Below, piece by piece: positions 1 to 10,542 of a stretch of DNA of 64,000 nucleotides. The DNA comes from Dipteris shenzhenensis. Lineage: Eukaryota; Polypodiophyta; Polypodiopsida; Gleicheniales. Where the stretch lies: assembly GCA_047967505.1 (NCBI GenBank), contig CM106540.1; one strand, given 5' to 3'. The position numbers and the translations under genes are program-made. The notes beneath the pieces were generated by a model, which saw nothing but the letters and a program-made list of their open reading frames with translations, searched no databases and was not told where the DNA came from. Position 1 is the first letter of the stretch. Each line of letters opens with the position of its first letter.

Positions 1-1917
1 AGAGTTGTGGTGGTGGTCAACCAGGTCCTCTTGGCCACGGCCTGGTTTATTTGTTCATGTTGGTGCCGTTCTAGGGACTGCATCATTCAGCTCAGAAGAC
101 CGATCAGGAACTTTCTCTGGAGTGGGCTTGATGGCATAGCAGATGCCTTAGCCAGAGTGGCTTGGGAGACCCTCATCCTCCCTACACAGGATGGGGGTCT
201 CAATATTATTGATCCAGATTTACAGTGCAGAGCCTTACTTTGCAAGATAGTGGTGCGAGGACTTATGCCAGGACAGGAACCTTGGAAGGACTTTCTTATC
301 AGCAGCATACAGAGGTGCACACCTTCCTCAGGAGGAGACTGGATGAGCAGTGTTAGATGGATCTTCACCTCAGCACACCTCAGATCACCTTCTTCCCCTC
401 TCATGGTTGCCATTCTGAAAGCTTGGGCTAGTTTCAGAAGCTCTCTTCGGAGGATTCCTCCTTCCTCCCGGGAAGAGATTGATAGGCAGCCCATCATGTG
501 GAACGACAGTATCTTAGATGATCGTGGCAGACCACTGGGTGCCTCACTCTACATGCAGTGGGCCAGGTGGGAGAGGGGACCTGCTTCTTCTTTAGGATCT
601 TGGAAAGCCTTCCGTAGGCTTCCAGAGGAAACCAAGTCAAGGTTGACAGGACATCTCAGAGGGAGTGCAGGGAGGATCTTGCAGATTGAGACAGCCCTTC
701 CAGAGGCTTGGATAGACACAGATGATATGCCTCTCACTACCTCCACTTGGGCAGGTACTTTCTCGAGAGGCGGGGTTCCACTTCAGGTCTTAGCCTTCCG
801 AGATGCACAGGAGGATGCTTTGGTTTTCAGTGTCCAGGATGGTGGCAGATTGCTCAGATCTTCAGATGATATATTGCTTGAGTCTGCTTTTCAGCCTATC
901 AGGGTCGTAGGCCTTTTGATGCAGGGACCAGATTCAGAGTGGTTCATAGACCCTGACCCCCAGTTACTCTCCACCGAGTCTTGGAGACTTTGGCTCTATG
1001 GAGGAGTTCCCATCAGGTATTTACAGTGGGACCCCGGAGAGTGGGAGTGGATTGACGCGGGGCATCGAGAGAAGACCATCCCCTTCTTTCGTTACACGGT
1101 CAGTAATGCCAGGAGATTTCAGCTCAGTAGTAGAGGCTGCAGACCCTCCAGAGTTCCTTATTGGGAGACTTTTGGTATTACTGCGGATCAGCAGAGGTAC
1201 TTCTGGAGGAGGCTCTGGAAATCCCACAGGAATAGAAAGATCACTATCTTCTTTTGGCTTTCTATTCATGGAGGGATTGCAGTGAACCTTTGGAGGTCCA
1301 GATTCGGAGCCGACCCTACTTGCCCTCGTTGCCTTTCTGCTTCGGAGTCTATTCAGCATTGCTTATGGGATTGCAGACAGGCGAGATTGATTTGGATGGG
1401 GATAGCCAGGATCTTCAGTCACTTTGCCCATTCCCCACTCTTTATGACTTGGGGCTCGGTGGCTTGGCTTTCTCTTACAGGACCTCAGGTTTTCTATGAG
1501 GGACTTGACTCCTCCCGGGCCATTTCGGTTCGACGTCATCGGGTTGAGCTCTGCTCGTTGGATGTGGTTCCACACCGTCCTTTTACAGCTGTACATGCCT
1601 CTGTGGATACTTCTTGGGAGATTATAGCGAGCATAGCAGCCTGGCATATCTGGAGATCCAGATGCACAGAGGCTATGGAGGGTACTCAGGTTCATCCCTC
1701 GCACACATTGGCTAGTATCTGGACAGACATCTGGACAGACATCGTACACACTCTGATGGCCATATGGACGGGTATGCAGGGGGACTCCCGTGCAGCCTCA
1801 GCTAGGAGGGCTTCTTTCTTCAGGGAATGGAAGGATTCTCCTTTCTTCTCTGAATCTACTACAGGGTTGAGATGGCACTTTCAGCCTCAGCCTTGGTTTC
1901 TTTCCACCTCACTCTGA
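1..1917 (+). CDS. LINE reverse transcriptase C-terminal region with zf-RVT-type domain (5' partial)
   Basis: This is the C-terminal part of ORF2, the protein that copies LINE RNA into DNA at the insertion site. The frame is open from the window edge for about 636 codons and ends in TGA at 1915-1917; the true start lies upstream. Residues near 30-75 carry the plant LINE pattern FLWSG, ARVAW and GGLNIIDPDLQ that follows the polymerase palm. Near residue 430 comes the zf-RVT-type cysteine/histidine cluster CPRC...HCLWDC, followed by a tryptophan-rich tail ending WHFQPQPW. The catalytic palm itself is not in the window. No stop or frameshift was seen, unlike L1b, so this copy is relatively young. 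The family assignment is firm; activity is unknown. Confidence 0.8.
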   Translation, partial: RVVVVVNQVLLATAWFICSCWCRSRDCIIQLRRPIRNFLWSGLDGIADALARVAWETLILPTQDGGLNIIDPDLQCRALLCKIVVRGLMPGQEPWKDFLISSIQRCTPSSGGDWMSSVRWIFTSAHLRSPSSPLMVAILKAWASFRSSLRRIPPSSREEIDRQPIMWNDSILDDRGRPLGASLYMQWARWERGPASSLGSWKAFRRLPEETKSRLTGHLRGSAGRILQIETALPEAWIDTDDMPLTTSTWAGTFSRGGVPLQVLAFRDAQEDALVFSVQDGGRLLRSSDDILLESAFQPIRVVGLLMQGPDSEWFIDPDPQLLSTESWRLWLYGGVPIRYLQWDPGEWEWIDAGHREKTIPFFRYTVSNARRFQLSSRGCRPSRVPYWETFGITADQQRYFWRRLWKSHRNRKITIFFWLSIHGGIAVNLWRSRFGADPTCPRCLSASESIQHCLWDCRQARLIWMGIARIFSHFAHSPLFMTWGSVAWLSLTGPQVFYEGLDSSRAISVRRHRVELCSLDVVPHRPFTAVHASVDTSWEIIASIAAWHIWRSRCTEAMEGTQVHPSHTLASIWTDIWTDIVHTLMAIWTGMQGDSRAASARRASFFREWKDSPFFSESTTGLRWHFQPQPWFLSTSL

Positions 1918-2028
1918 GGGGGTTTTTTATTATCCTCATGATTTCATGATGTATTCCGCTTTGAGCTTGCTCTCGCGGGTTTTTGTTCTTACTTAATAGA
2001 AGTCTTTTTCATGAAAAAAAAAAAAAAA
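1..2028 (+). mobile_element. LINE L1a, 3' part, poly(A)-tailed
   Basis: This is the 3' half of a non-LTR retrotransposon that runs off the left edge. It holds an open reading frame for the reverse transcriptase C terminus, a roughly 95-bp 3' UTR and a 15-nt A tail at 2014-2028. Directly after the tail the sequence resumes inside the reverse transcriptase of a minus-strand LINE (L1g), so L1a inserted there; the left target-site copy lies outside the window. A close relative, L1b, lies at 5324-7283 and shorter relatives at about 11995, 14767, 44885 and 51598. Confidence 0.85.
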
Positions 2029-2362
2029 GATCTAGGAGAAGGGGCTGCAATCGGAGGCTGATTGCCTTGGCTAGAATCTTGTAACAAGTCCCCAGAAGTG
2101 TGATAGGCCTCCACTAGAACACTAGATTTCTGCAAACTCCTTTCGGGATAAGGTGGATGAGACCTTCTATAAGTGACCCGGGCATCTCACCAGAGTCCCA
2201 AATGCCCTGTAGGGCTGAAGTAATGTAGTCTCCAATCATATCCCAAAATGCAATGAAAAAAGAGGGGTAAGGCCATCCGAACCTAGGCACTTGCCCTTGT
2301 GAAGGGCTGAAAGTGCAGTCCAGAGTTGGTGAAAGGTGCATCAAGCAAAACATGCATATCAC
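2029..2362 (-). pseudogene. LINE L1g reverse transcriptase, N-terminal fragment
   Basis: The frame reads PSFFIAFWDMIGDYITSAL, then GSLIEGLIHLIPKG, an in-frame TAG, then WRPITLLGTCYKILAKAI. This is the classic run of motifs leading into the polymerase fingers. It stops at 2029 where the A tail of L1a begins. The single in-frame stop and the insertion both inactivate it. Confidence 0.8.
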
Positions 2363-2556
2363 GTTTCACCAACAAAGGAATGCTATGCCAAATAACCTGT
2401 CTAGCATCCTCTCTATCCCGTGTCTCAGGATCAGCAGTAAGAAGGGCGGCCTAGAAATCTGAAGCTATGCACAACATGAGAAACCCATATCTGCAGGGCT
2501 GCTTCTATAAGGTCCTCCTCTGTGTACAACGCAACTGGAATCCCGATGCTAGCAGA

Positions 2557-3320
2557 TCAGCCTCTCAAGTGAGGCTCTGAGATAGCCAGCACAACAAGAA
2601 AGTGGTCTGACGTGGAAACCCCAGCAGCAATGCATACCGATCCACCTCTGTCAACTGCCCAATCATCTACATGGAATCTGTCAATACGTACATGAATAGG
2701 CATTTGCTGCCTCCTGTTCGACAAGAGAACAGGAGGGACTGTGGTTGAATAAGAAATGCATCGTCCAACCAAGTATCTCTGCCACAATAGTGAAAAAGGA
2801 AGGCATCCCAAGCTGCTCTCTCCAAAGAGTGAAGTCCTCCTTCTCTACCCCCTTTTTTGTCTGAAGGTAACTCAACCATATTAAATTCACCTCCAATCAC
2901 CCATGAATCCGCAATGGGGGCCCAAGAGAGCAAATCCTTCCACATAAAGGCACGTTCCCCTCTAATGTTGGAGGCATATAGGTTAAGGAAACCAACCTTA
3001 CATTCTCCAATCAAGAGAATAATCCACTAAGCTCTAGAGGGGATAATGACTCCGTGTCCAACAACCAAGGGGAGAACCGACTGTGAAACTGAAATAGAAG
3101 TGCCCCCCCTAGTGCCCAAGGCAGGCGACCAAAAGGTATGACCAGAAAGCAGTTTGCCACACTTAGAGCAATCACTGGCATCCAATTTGTGTTCCTGAAT
3201 AAAAAGGATATCAATAGTACCTCCAATGACACCTGGATGAAGCTGATTCCGAATCAGCTGCCTACGACGACGGTGTGGAACTCCACCTAGGCCCTGTATG
3301 TTCCAGCTGACTATCCTCAT
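2557..3320 (-). pseudogene. LINE L1g endonuclease domain, broken
   Basis: This encodes the endonuclease/exonuclease/phosphatase fold that nicks the target site. The start MRIVSWNIQGLGG contains the conserved WN, followed by DILFIQEHKLDASD with the catalytic glutamate, then NLYASNIRGERAF, VIGGEFNMVE and, near the end, STSDHFLVVL with the family's SDH motif. The reading frame changes around 3015 and again around 2700, so two or three adjacent frames must be combined. ORF1 lies directly upstream and polymerase directly downstream, as in plant L1-clade elements. Confidence 0.7.
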
Positions 3321-4395
3321 CGACAGGAGAATGCTGGATGGAAAGGCTTACCCGACCTAGTTGAGGAGACCACCTTCCCCTGGGTCGAAGCACTCCTGCT
3401 GAGGGCAGGAAACTCAACAAGCGAAAGGATCCCTACACCTGCTGAGGGGGAGGCCCTGTCAAAAGGAATCCCAATGACCGGGACCCCTAAGGTGGAGGGC
3501 ACAAACTCCTCATCATCCATGAAAGTCGCCGAATCAGCCAGTGTCGAAAATGGGTTCCTCAGAAGCAAGTCTGGCCGAGGAGTGCGAAGAAGACCTGTAC
3601 TCGTGAAGGAAGGAGGAGAGGGACCTGCCAAGCCTCTATCAGCAGATCTAGAGCTAGGAGTTGAGGAGGCCTGTGGCTAGGTTGAAGAAGCATCTGTAGT
3701 CCTCATATGTGCACACACTCCCTCAGCTGTGACATGAACACTCTGAGGGGGAAAGTATCGGTAGCCCCCTCGTGATCAAAAACGAAAATGACCGGGGCTG
3801 GTGCATCTGAATGTGCCTCCTGATGAGGAACTGTAGTATCTAGGGCTGCAGCAGCATCCACCTCTGGAGTCTAGATGGCATCTGTCTGAACCGGACCAAG
3901 GGTCTCCTCCTGAGGTAAAGGAGGGGGGGAATCTCAGTGACCACTCCGAAAGTGGCTCCAATAGTAGCAAGAAGTCGATGGTAAACCTGAGGAAGACCAG
4001 GAAACCTAATGAATAGTGATGTGACCTGACTGTCCTCCTCGATCGGTCGAAGCCCAAGGTGTAGGGCAAAAGAAAAATCCTCCTCGAACCCAAAGCCAGG
4101 GGATTAGCTTTGAGAACGAGGGCTATGGACTCGTGGGAGTCGAAAACCACTTGGAAGATCCACGTCCTAGAAGTCGAATATCCCCGAGGTGTGGGGCGAG
4201 ATCTCTTGGTAACGCCGCTAGCATCCAGTCTCTAGCCTGTGATCTGGAAGGATGTGACCCATAGATGCGGGCGAAAAGTGATGTGGAGCCCTCTAATTCC
4301 ACATCTTTCTTGAGCTGCTGGAACTCGTCTTCTGAAAAAATGACGGTTCTCGCGGCTGGTGAAAGTGGACAGAGATTGGCTGAATGAGGATCCAT
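3317..4395 (-). pseudogene. LINE L1g ORF1 (DUF4283-like), broken
   Basis: ORF1 of plant LINEs is an RNA-binding protein with a DUF4283 domain. The first segment (4395-4123) starts MDPHSANLCPLSP and carries ARIYGSHPSRSQARDWMLAAL and LGRGSSKWF, the opening of the domain. After a frameshift near 4130 the next segment (4150-3776) continues with HESIALVLKANPLALGSR and PYTLGFD. A third segment (3631-3317) is proline- and serine-rich and ends just before the endonuclease start. The frame changes show it is not functional. Confidence 0.6.
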
Positions 4396-4479
4396 TCGCC
4401 AATCGAAGTGAAAAAGGCCGATTCCAACACTGTTAAAGCTCCGTCCGTGAAAATTCTACCCAGGACGCCCTGAAACGGG

Positions 4480-5243
4480 CGTAGGAAGGAGGAGAGAGGA
4501 GAGGGTTGGAGAGAGAGGATAGAAGGGAGAGGGCTGACGGAGAGGGCTGACGGGGAAGGAGAGGGTAGGCAACGGAGGAAAAGAGGGGGGTTAGGAGGGA
4601 GGGAGGGGGTGGGCTAGGAGGGAGGAAGGGGGCTGAAGGCGGGGAGGGAGAAGGTGGGCGGGGGAGAGGAAGGGGGGGGGCAGGTTAGGAAGGGAGGAGG
4701 CGGGGGGGTTAGAGGAAGGGGAAGGTTGGGGGAAGGGGCGAGGGAGGGCGGGGCAAGGAGGGGGTGAGGGAGGGGAAAGAGGGGGCGGGGGGGAGAAGGG
4801 GGCGGGGGGGGGCAGCGGAGGGGGAGAGGGAGGGCAGGGGAGGGAAAGGGTAGGGAAGGGGCGGGGGAGGAGTAGGGGGCAGGGAGGCAGTGGGAGAGGG
4901 AGGGAGGGGGAGAGGGAGGGGGCGGGGAGAGGGAAGGGGCGGGGGGGCAGCGGGTGGGGGAGAGGGTGCGAGGGAGGGGGAGGGTGCAATGGAGGGAGGG
5001 CAGCGGTTGGGGAGAGGGAGGGCGAGGAGGGAGACGAGGGGGCCGAAGGGCTGGCACGTGGGGAGAGGGAGAGCGGAGAGGAGGAAGGGAAGGAGGAGGG
5101 AGAAGGGGAGGGGGCTGGCGAAGGGGAGGGAGAGGAGTAGCGAGGGGAGGGAGAGGGCAGGCTGAGCAGGGGGGAGAGAGAGGGAGAGGGGGCTGGCTGA
5201 AAGGGAGAGGGGGGGGCAGCAGCACAAGGGGAGGAGCAGCAGC
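4480..5243 (+). repeat. G-rich polypurine low-complexity block
   Basis: About 760 bp in which the plus strand is almost wholly G and A, built from variants of GGGGAGGG and GAGGG with many runs of four to eight G. The complementary strand gives long proline- and serine-rich open frames that are by-products of the composition. It separates the 5' end of L1g from the truncated start of L1b. G-quadruplex or triplex formation is plausible from the sequence but not shown. The stretch 5244-5323 just after it is unique sequence that I cannot assign. Confidence 0.85.
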
Positions 5244-5323
5244 TCTCCAGTTCAAAAATTCCACCAATCTTCTCAAAGAAGAGTGTTTATTGACTCTGCC
5301 ACCCATCTGAATCCAGAAGGGGG

Positions 5324-7168
5324 TGGCTTGGGAGACCCTCATCCTCCCTACACAGGAAGGGGGTCTCAATATTATTGATCCAAATTTACAGTGCAGAGCT
5401 TTACTATGCAAGATGGGGGTGCGGGGACTTATGCCAGGGCAGGAACCGTGGAAGGCCTTTCTTATTAGCGACATACAGAGGTGCACACCTTATTCATGAG
5501 GAGACTGGATGAGCAGTATTAGGTGGATCTTCACCACATCACACCTCAGATCACCTTCGTCCCCTCTCATGGTTGCCATTCTGAAACATGGGCCAGTTTC
5601 AGGAGGAGACTGGATGAGCAGTATTAGGTGGATCTTCACCACACCATACCTCAGATCACCTTCGTCCCCTCTCATGGTTTCCATTCTGAAAGCATGGGCC
5701 AGTTTCAGGAGCACTCTTCGGGGGACTCCTCCTTCCTCTCGTGAATGGATTGATAGGCAACCCATCATGTGGAATGACACTATTTTAGATGATCATGGCA
5801 AACCACTTGGTGCCTCACTCTACATGCAGTGGTCTAGCTGGGAGAGGGGACCTGCATCATCTTTGGGGTCTTGGAAAGCTTTCCGCAGGCTTTCAGAGGA
5901 GACCAAGTCTCAGTTGACACGACATCTCAGAGGGAGTGCAGGGAGGATCTTGCAGATTGAGGCAGCCCTTCCAGAGGAGTAGGTAGACACAGACACTCAC
6001 TTGCTCCACTTGGGCAGGTACTTTTACAAGAAGCGGTGTTCCGCTTCAGGTTTTGGCCTTTCGAGATGCACAGGAGGATGCTTTAGTTTTTACTCTGCAT
6101 GATGGTGGCAGATTGCTCACATCCACAGAGGACATCTTGCTTGAGTCTGCTTTTCAGCCTATCAGTGTTGTAGGTCTTTTGGTACAGGGATCAGATTCAG
6201 AGTGATTCCTCAACCCAGACCCTCGGCGACTCTCCACTGGGTCTTGGAGGCTTTGGCTCTATGGGGGAGTTCTCATTAGGTATTGGCAATGGGACCTTGG
6301 AGAGTGGGAGTGGATTGACGCAGGGCATCGAGAGAAGAGCATCCCCTTCTTTCGTTACACAGTCAGTAATGCCAGGAGATTTCAGCTCAGTAGTAGAGGT
6401 TGGAGACCGTCCAAAGTTCCTCATTGGGAGACATTTGATATCACTGCAGATCTGCAGAGGTGCTTCTGGAGGAGACTCTGGAATTCCCACAGGAATAGAA
6501 AGATCACTCTTTTCTTTTGGCTTTCTATCCATGGTGGTATTGCAGTGAACCTTTGGAGATCTAGGTTCGGAGCCGACCCTACTTACCCTCGTTGCCTCTC
6601 TACTTCGAAGACTATTCAGCATTGTTTATGGGATTGCAGACAGGCGAGGATGATTTGGATGGAGGTAGCCAAGATTTTCAGTCACTTTGCCCACTCCCCA
6701 TTCTTTATGACATGGGGCTCAGTGGCTTGGCTTTCTCTTACAGGGCCTCAGGTATTCTATGAGAGACTTGACTCCTATCGGGCCATTTTGGTTCGGCGTC
6801 ATCAGATTGAGTCCTATTCGTTTGATGTGGTACCACACCTTCCTTTTACAGATGTGCATGCCTCTGTGGATACTTCTTGGGAGATTTTAGCGAGCATAGC
6901 ATCCTGGCATATCTGGAGAGCCAGATACACAGAGGCTATGGAGGATACTCAAGTTCATCCCTCGCACACTTTGGCTAGTATCTGGACAAACACCGTACAT
7001 ACTTTGATGGCCGTATGGATGAGCATACAGGGAGACTCCCGTGCAACTTCAGCTAGGAGGGCTTCTTTCTTCAGGGAATGGAAGGATTCTCCTTTCTTCT
7101 CTGAGACTCCTACAGGGTTGAGGTGGCACTTTCAGCCTCAGCCTTGGTTGTTTTCCACCTCACTTTGA
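5324..7168 (+). pseudogene. LINE L1b reverse transcriptase C-terminal region, broken
   Basis: This matches the L1a protein along its length but is interrupted. One open segment (5509-5982) covers the region after the palm and ends in a TAG where L1a has an open codon. The middle is readable only with frame changes. The last segment (6545-7168) holds the zf-RVT-type cluster PRC...HCLWDC and the tail ending WHFQPQPW. The first segment contains an in-frame 105-bp tandem duplication. It is dead coding sequence. Confidence 0.8.
5498..5709 (+). repeat. 105-bp tandem duplication inside L1b
   Basis: Two adjacent copies starting GAGGAGACTGGATGAGCAG, at 5498 and 5603, differ at few positions (the second has a 2-bp insertion near its end). 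L1a has a single copy at the equivalent place (about 331-434), so the duplication arose in the L1b lineage. The reading frame passes through both copies. Confidence 0.85.
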
Positions 7169-7283
7169 GGGGGTTTTATTTATCCTCATGATTTCATGAT
7201 GGTGTATTTCTGCTCAGAGCTTGCTCTAGCGAGTTTCTTTCTTACTTAATAGAAGCCTCTTTTTTGCGCACACAAAAAAAAAA

Positions 7284-8054
7284 GTGGTATCAAAGCGGGT
7301 TTTCTTGTTCCTACCTACCTCCCCTCGTGCTCAGCCCTTACTCCTACCTACCATTTTACTCCAGCTTAGTCCGTGTCTCATTTCATCGCCAAAAACCTGT
7401 TTTGTTAGCAGAAACAGTCCAACGACTATTTTTTGACTTTTTGAGGTTCGATTTCGCCATTTTTCAAAATTCTGAGCTGCCCGCATACAAACGACCCTAT
7501 CCTGCACCATTTCAACCGAGAAAAAATCACTTGTACAGTTGTACGAACGTCTATACGGCAGTACAAACATGTACAGACGCGTGCGCGACGACGCCAGGAA
7601 TCAGTACGACCTGTCAAAACTTGATTTAAAGCATTTTTGGGCTGTGTTTTGACGGGATTTTGCTCACATGTAGACTCTTCTCAGTCATTCGGGCCTTCCT
7701 CCAGCTGCTCCACCCTGCTCTAGCACCATTTTGCTGGGATTTGCTCCTTTTTGACTTGGATCTGAACGGTACAGTTGGATTTGAAGCTTTTCACCCTCTC
7801 TTATGTCTCATTTGTACACATTACACTAACATTGAGGTGATTTTGCTCTAGGAATTGGGGCTTTTGTGTCACATTTGCAAGTTTTGCAGTGACATTTGCT
7901 CCTTTTCTTGACATTTTGGGGCTTTTGCAGTATTTCCCTATTTTTGACTCCATTCCAACTCCAACATTGGGGATTTTGGATCTATTGGATGTGTCAAGTT
8001 ATAGTGGAGATGCCTCCAACTCAGCTAGAATGATTCAATGTGGGACCAACGGCT
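7284..8054 (+). other. Leader-like sequence with a primer-binding-site-like start
   Basis: Directly after the L1b tail comes GTGGTATCAAAGCGGG, close to the initiator-tRNA primer-binding site TGGTATCAGAGC used by many plant LTR retrotransposons. About 700 bp of T-rich, non-coding sequence follows, up to GTGGAGATGCCTCC near 8008. This could be the untranslated leader of an LTR element whose LTR was replaced by the LINE, but no LTR or gag homology supports it. No gene is visible. Confidence 0.3.
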
Positions 8055-9560
8055 TACAGTAGATCATCGATCACAATAAAGAATCTGAAGCCACTCTGCT
8101 CATCCCAATCCACCTCTGAAAAATTAGTCTCCCAACAAGGCTTGCAATACATGCCCGCTGAGTGGAGGTGCGTCGAGCACTAATGCATTGGATCTTGGAT
8201 ATGAGATGGCCAATCGTAATGGTCCTATAGTTTTTCGGGCTCATACGATACCCCACCTTGTGAATAGGAGTGATGGTGTTAAGGATCCAAGCGTGGGAAA
8301 AAGCAATGCAAATCACTTCGTTGAAAAGCTTTGCCAAGATCCGAGCCACAGTATCTATTGCGTTTGCAATGTATTTAGTACAGAGTCCCTCATGATCTTT
8401 CGCTTGGCCGTTTTGAACTACGTGTCGATGCCAACAGTGGTGAAAAGTCTGCAAGAGGTGGCACAGGGTAACCACGAGAGGTCAAGTGATCAATGGTCAG
8501 TAATGTCATATAGTGTGAGTGCATGAGCATGTCAGAGTGTGGTATCTGCCAGAGAAGATGGGAACTCGTTGTTCAAGAATCTTCCGCTAGAAATTCTTGG
8601 AGTTGTTACTAAACAAGATATTTATTAACTCCTCGTTCTGGCGAACAAAAGCCTCCTTCCGACGGACCAGGCCGTTATACTTGCATATCGTATCTTCCTC
8701 ACTTGAAGGTGATGCTTGGTCTCGAATCTGAGTTGGTAACATAAAGCCTTACACTCATCATCATACCAACAATTATAGGGTATTGAGCCAAGAAGTGCCT
8801 AGCAAGTGGAGCAAGTGGGGTGTGTGTGTGTGTGTGTGTGAAAGTGTGCAATACGGCCTCATGGAGAAAGCCAGTGATCATAGCAGCTCGATCTTCCAAA
8901 AGCGGGATGTCCCAACATCTGTGAGTAATGTGAAAAGACATGTCGAGTACTCACAGGAGACGCTATATTCAACATGGGTGTAATTAGCTCCTGGTGGTGG
9001 CGTGACATAGAAGTCAGTGGTTGCGAGAAGAAGACATGGGATCCCATAAGGTAGTAAACTACACTAGAGCACCCCCCACCCCTTCTCGTGTGGAAAGCAA
9101 CTATCAGTCCTGACCATTACAAATGACCAAGTCATGTATCCTTCCCATATCCAAGAAAGCATGCCCATAAGGCAGATAGTGTGAGATCCCTGAATCGGAT
9201 AATAAGAGGTTGCTTATGAGTGGGGTCCCATCCTATGCACCATGATCCACAACTCCTAGGGTGGAGGCCACAAAGTTGGTTGCATCATTGATGACAATAG
9301 CACACGTATGAGGGATCCCTCGGACTTTGATGTTGAGAGCCTTACTAGCTCTTTGCTACTGCCAGAATAGTGGCTGAAACAGTCACCTTCGCAGGCCCCT
9401 GTTTCGCGATGTCTACCCATCCGAAAGTCTCCACATCAGCCTACTGCATGGTGTCTATTTGTTCCTCCAATGCTGGCCCACTACTCAGGCCTGTCACTAT
9501 GGTAGAAATCTCCTTACGGACCCGTCATACCTCCTAACCGAGGCTATAAATAAAACGATC
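8055..9560 (-). pseudogene. Decayed LINE with reverse transcriptase fragment
   Basis: The clearest part, at about 8475-8071, reads DTVARILAKLFNEVI, AWILNTITPIHKVG, KNYRTITIGHLISKI, matching the LINE polymerase fingers where the usual form is (I)xPIxKxGxxxxPxNYRxI. Upstream on the same strand, near 9047-8860, SRHHQELITPMLNIASPVSTRHVF and, near 9440-9200, ILAVAKS...VRGIPHTC are LINE-like but weaker. Stops and frame changes are frequent. It may be the polymerase-bearing form of the LINE-2 family described below; I cannot confirm this. Confidence 0.5.
8821..8840 (+). repeat. (TG)10 microsatellite
   Basis: Ten uninterrupted TG units lie within the decayed LINE region. Confidence 0.9.
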
Positions 9561-9879
9561 GTGCTCTAGCTCGTGCATGTAGGCGATGAACCTCTATGAC
9601 GAGCTGCTCCCAACGCCTCAAGAGAAATCTGGTGTGCCTGATGGACTGGGTGTGAAGGGGGGCTAAGCGAGTGGGATAGGAGATAGGGATGGCAGAAGAC
9701 TGAGAGTGGCATGGGGACATTTGTGAGATGGCAGAGGTGAGTCCGACTATACAGGGTAACGGTGGCTGGCTAAGGGGTAGGGGTGACAAGAAAGAGGAGT
9801 ACTGTGAGGAAACATAAGGGGGTACAGCTGCAGTCGGGGGCTAAGGGGCATGTCGATCTAGGACTGATGAAATGCTTCT
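9561..9879. other. No recognisable gene
   Basis: Short frames only. The minus strand could continue the decayed LINE upstream (an arginine-rich stretch RRWEQLVIEVHRLHARARAR near 9620), but I recognise no domain. Confidence 0.3.
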
Positions 9880-10460
9880 CGCTCCTGCCAACTTGTCAAT
9901 CAAGTTATCAAACCTGGGAAGAGGATACCTATTTTTTAATTGTCACTTTATTCAATCATTTATAATCAATACGCATTACCCACGAACCATCTTTTTTCTT
10001 TCTTAAAAGGACAAGGACACCCCAAGGTTATTTACTTGGGCATATATAGCCCATCTTCATGTAATCCTGAAGCTATGTAGCTAACTAGTCCTCCTCTAAC
10101 TGGCTCATCCTATAAGGCGTAATACTGATAGGTTGAGCACCAGGATTTAAGTCAATGCGATGGTCTATTGCCCTTTCTAGAGAAAACCTTCCAGCAGTTG
10201 GGCTGGAAATACATCGGATAATTCATTCAACAACTTCTACTAGATACAACCTTGCTTTTTTATGGACACATAATACACGTACTTTACGATTCCAGGATTT
10301 TATTGTTTTGTAAATCTCCTCAAATAAATGATCTCTAGGTGCAATGATCTAGGTATGTTCCATTTCCCAAACAACAAATAAATTTGTACCTGTTTAGTTC
10401 CTTGAATTGGTTCTATAATCATTAAAAGACACAATTCATACAATGGATCTGGAGCAGGGC
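9880..10460 (-). pseudogene. Ty3/gypsy reverse transcriptase fragment
   Basis: Read on the minus strand, 10200-10080 gives ERAIDHRIDLNPGAQPISITPYRMSQLEED, and 10050-9960 gives WGVLVLLRKKKDGSWVMRIDYK, the conserved opening of gypsy polymerase. Stops and at least one frameshift are present. The sequence differs clearly from gypsy-1 and gypsy-2, so it is another family. It lies in the presumed intron downstream of the last visible exon of the VAL-like gene. Confidence 0.6.
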
Positions 10461-10542
10461 ACCTTTTGGATATAGTGAGAACCGCAAAGATACATTCTTA
10501 CATCCTACCAAGTCATACCATACAAGGGAACAAATGTCTGAC

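Larger units (their letters stand above)
2029..4475 (-). mobile_element. LINE L1g remnant (ORF1, endonuclease, start of reverse transcriptase)
   Basis: This decayed LINE reads right to left: an ORF1 with DUF4283-like sequence, an apurinic-type endonuclease, then the beginning of the reverse transcriptase, where the plus-strand L1a interrupts it at 2028/2029. The rest of its 3' half lies beyond L1a, off the window. The segment between endonuclease and polymerase is short (about 200 bp), suggesting a small internal deletion. The right boundary near 4475 is approximate and abuts a G-rich block. Confidence 0.75.
5324..7283 (+). mobile_element. LINE L1b, 5'-truncated, poly(A)-tailed
   Basis: This is a second copy of the L1a type. 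Homology begins abruptly at 5324 with the sequence found at about 159 in L1a and continues through the 3' UTR to an A run at 7274-7283. It differs from L1a by many substitutions and small indels. Truncation at the 5' end and a 3' A tail are typical of LINE insertion. I could not find a clean target-site duplication, perhaps because the left side was rearranged with the G-rich block. Confidence 0.8.

Noticed and set aside
4591-5486. Long proline-, serine- and leucine-rich open frames on the minus strand
   Set aside because: They are the complement of the G-rich tract; composition alone keeps them open and there is no domain.
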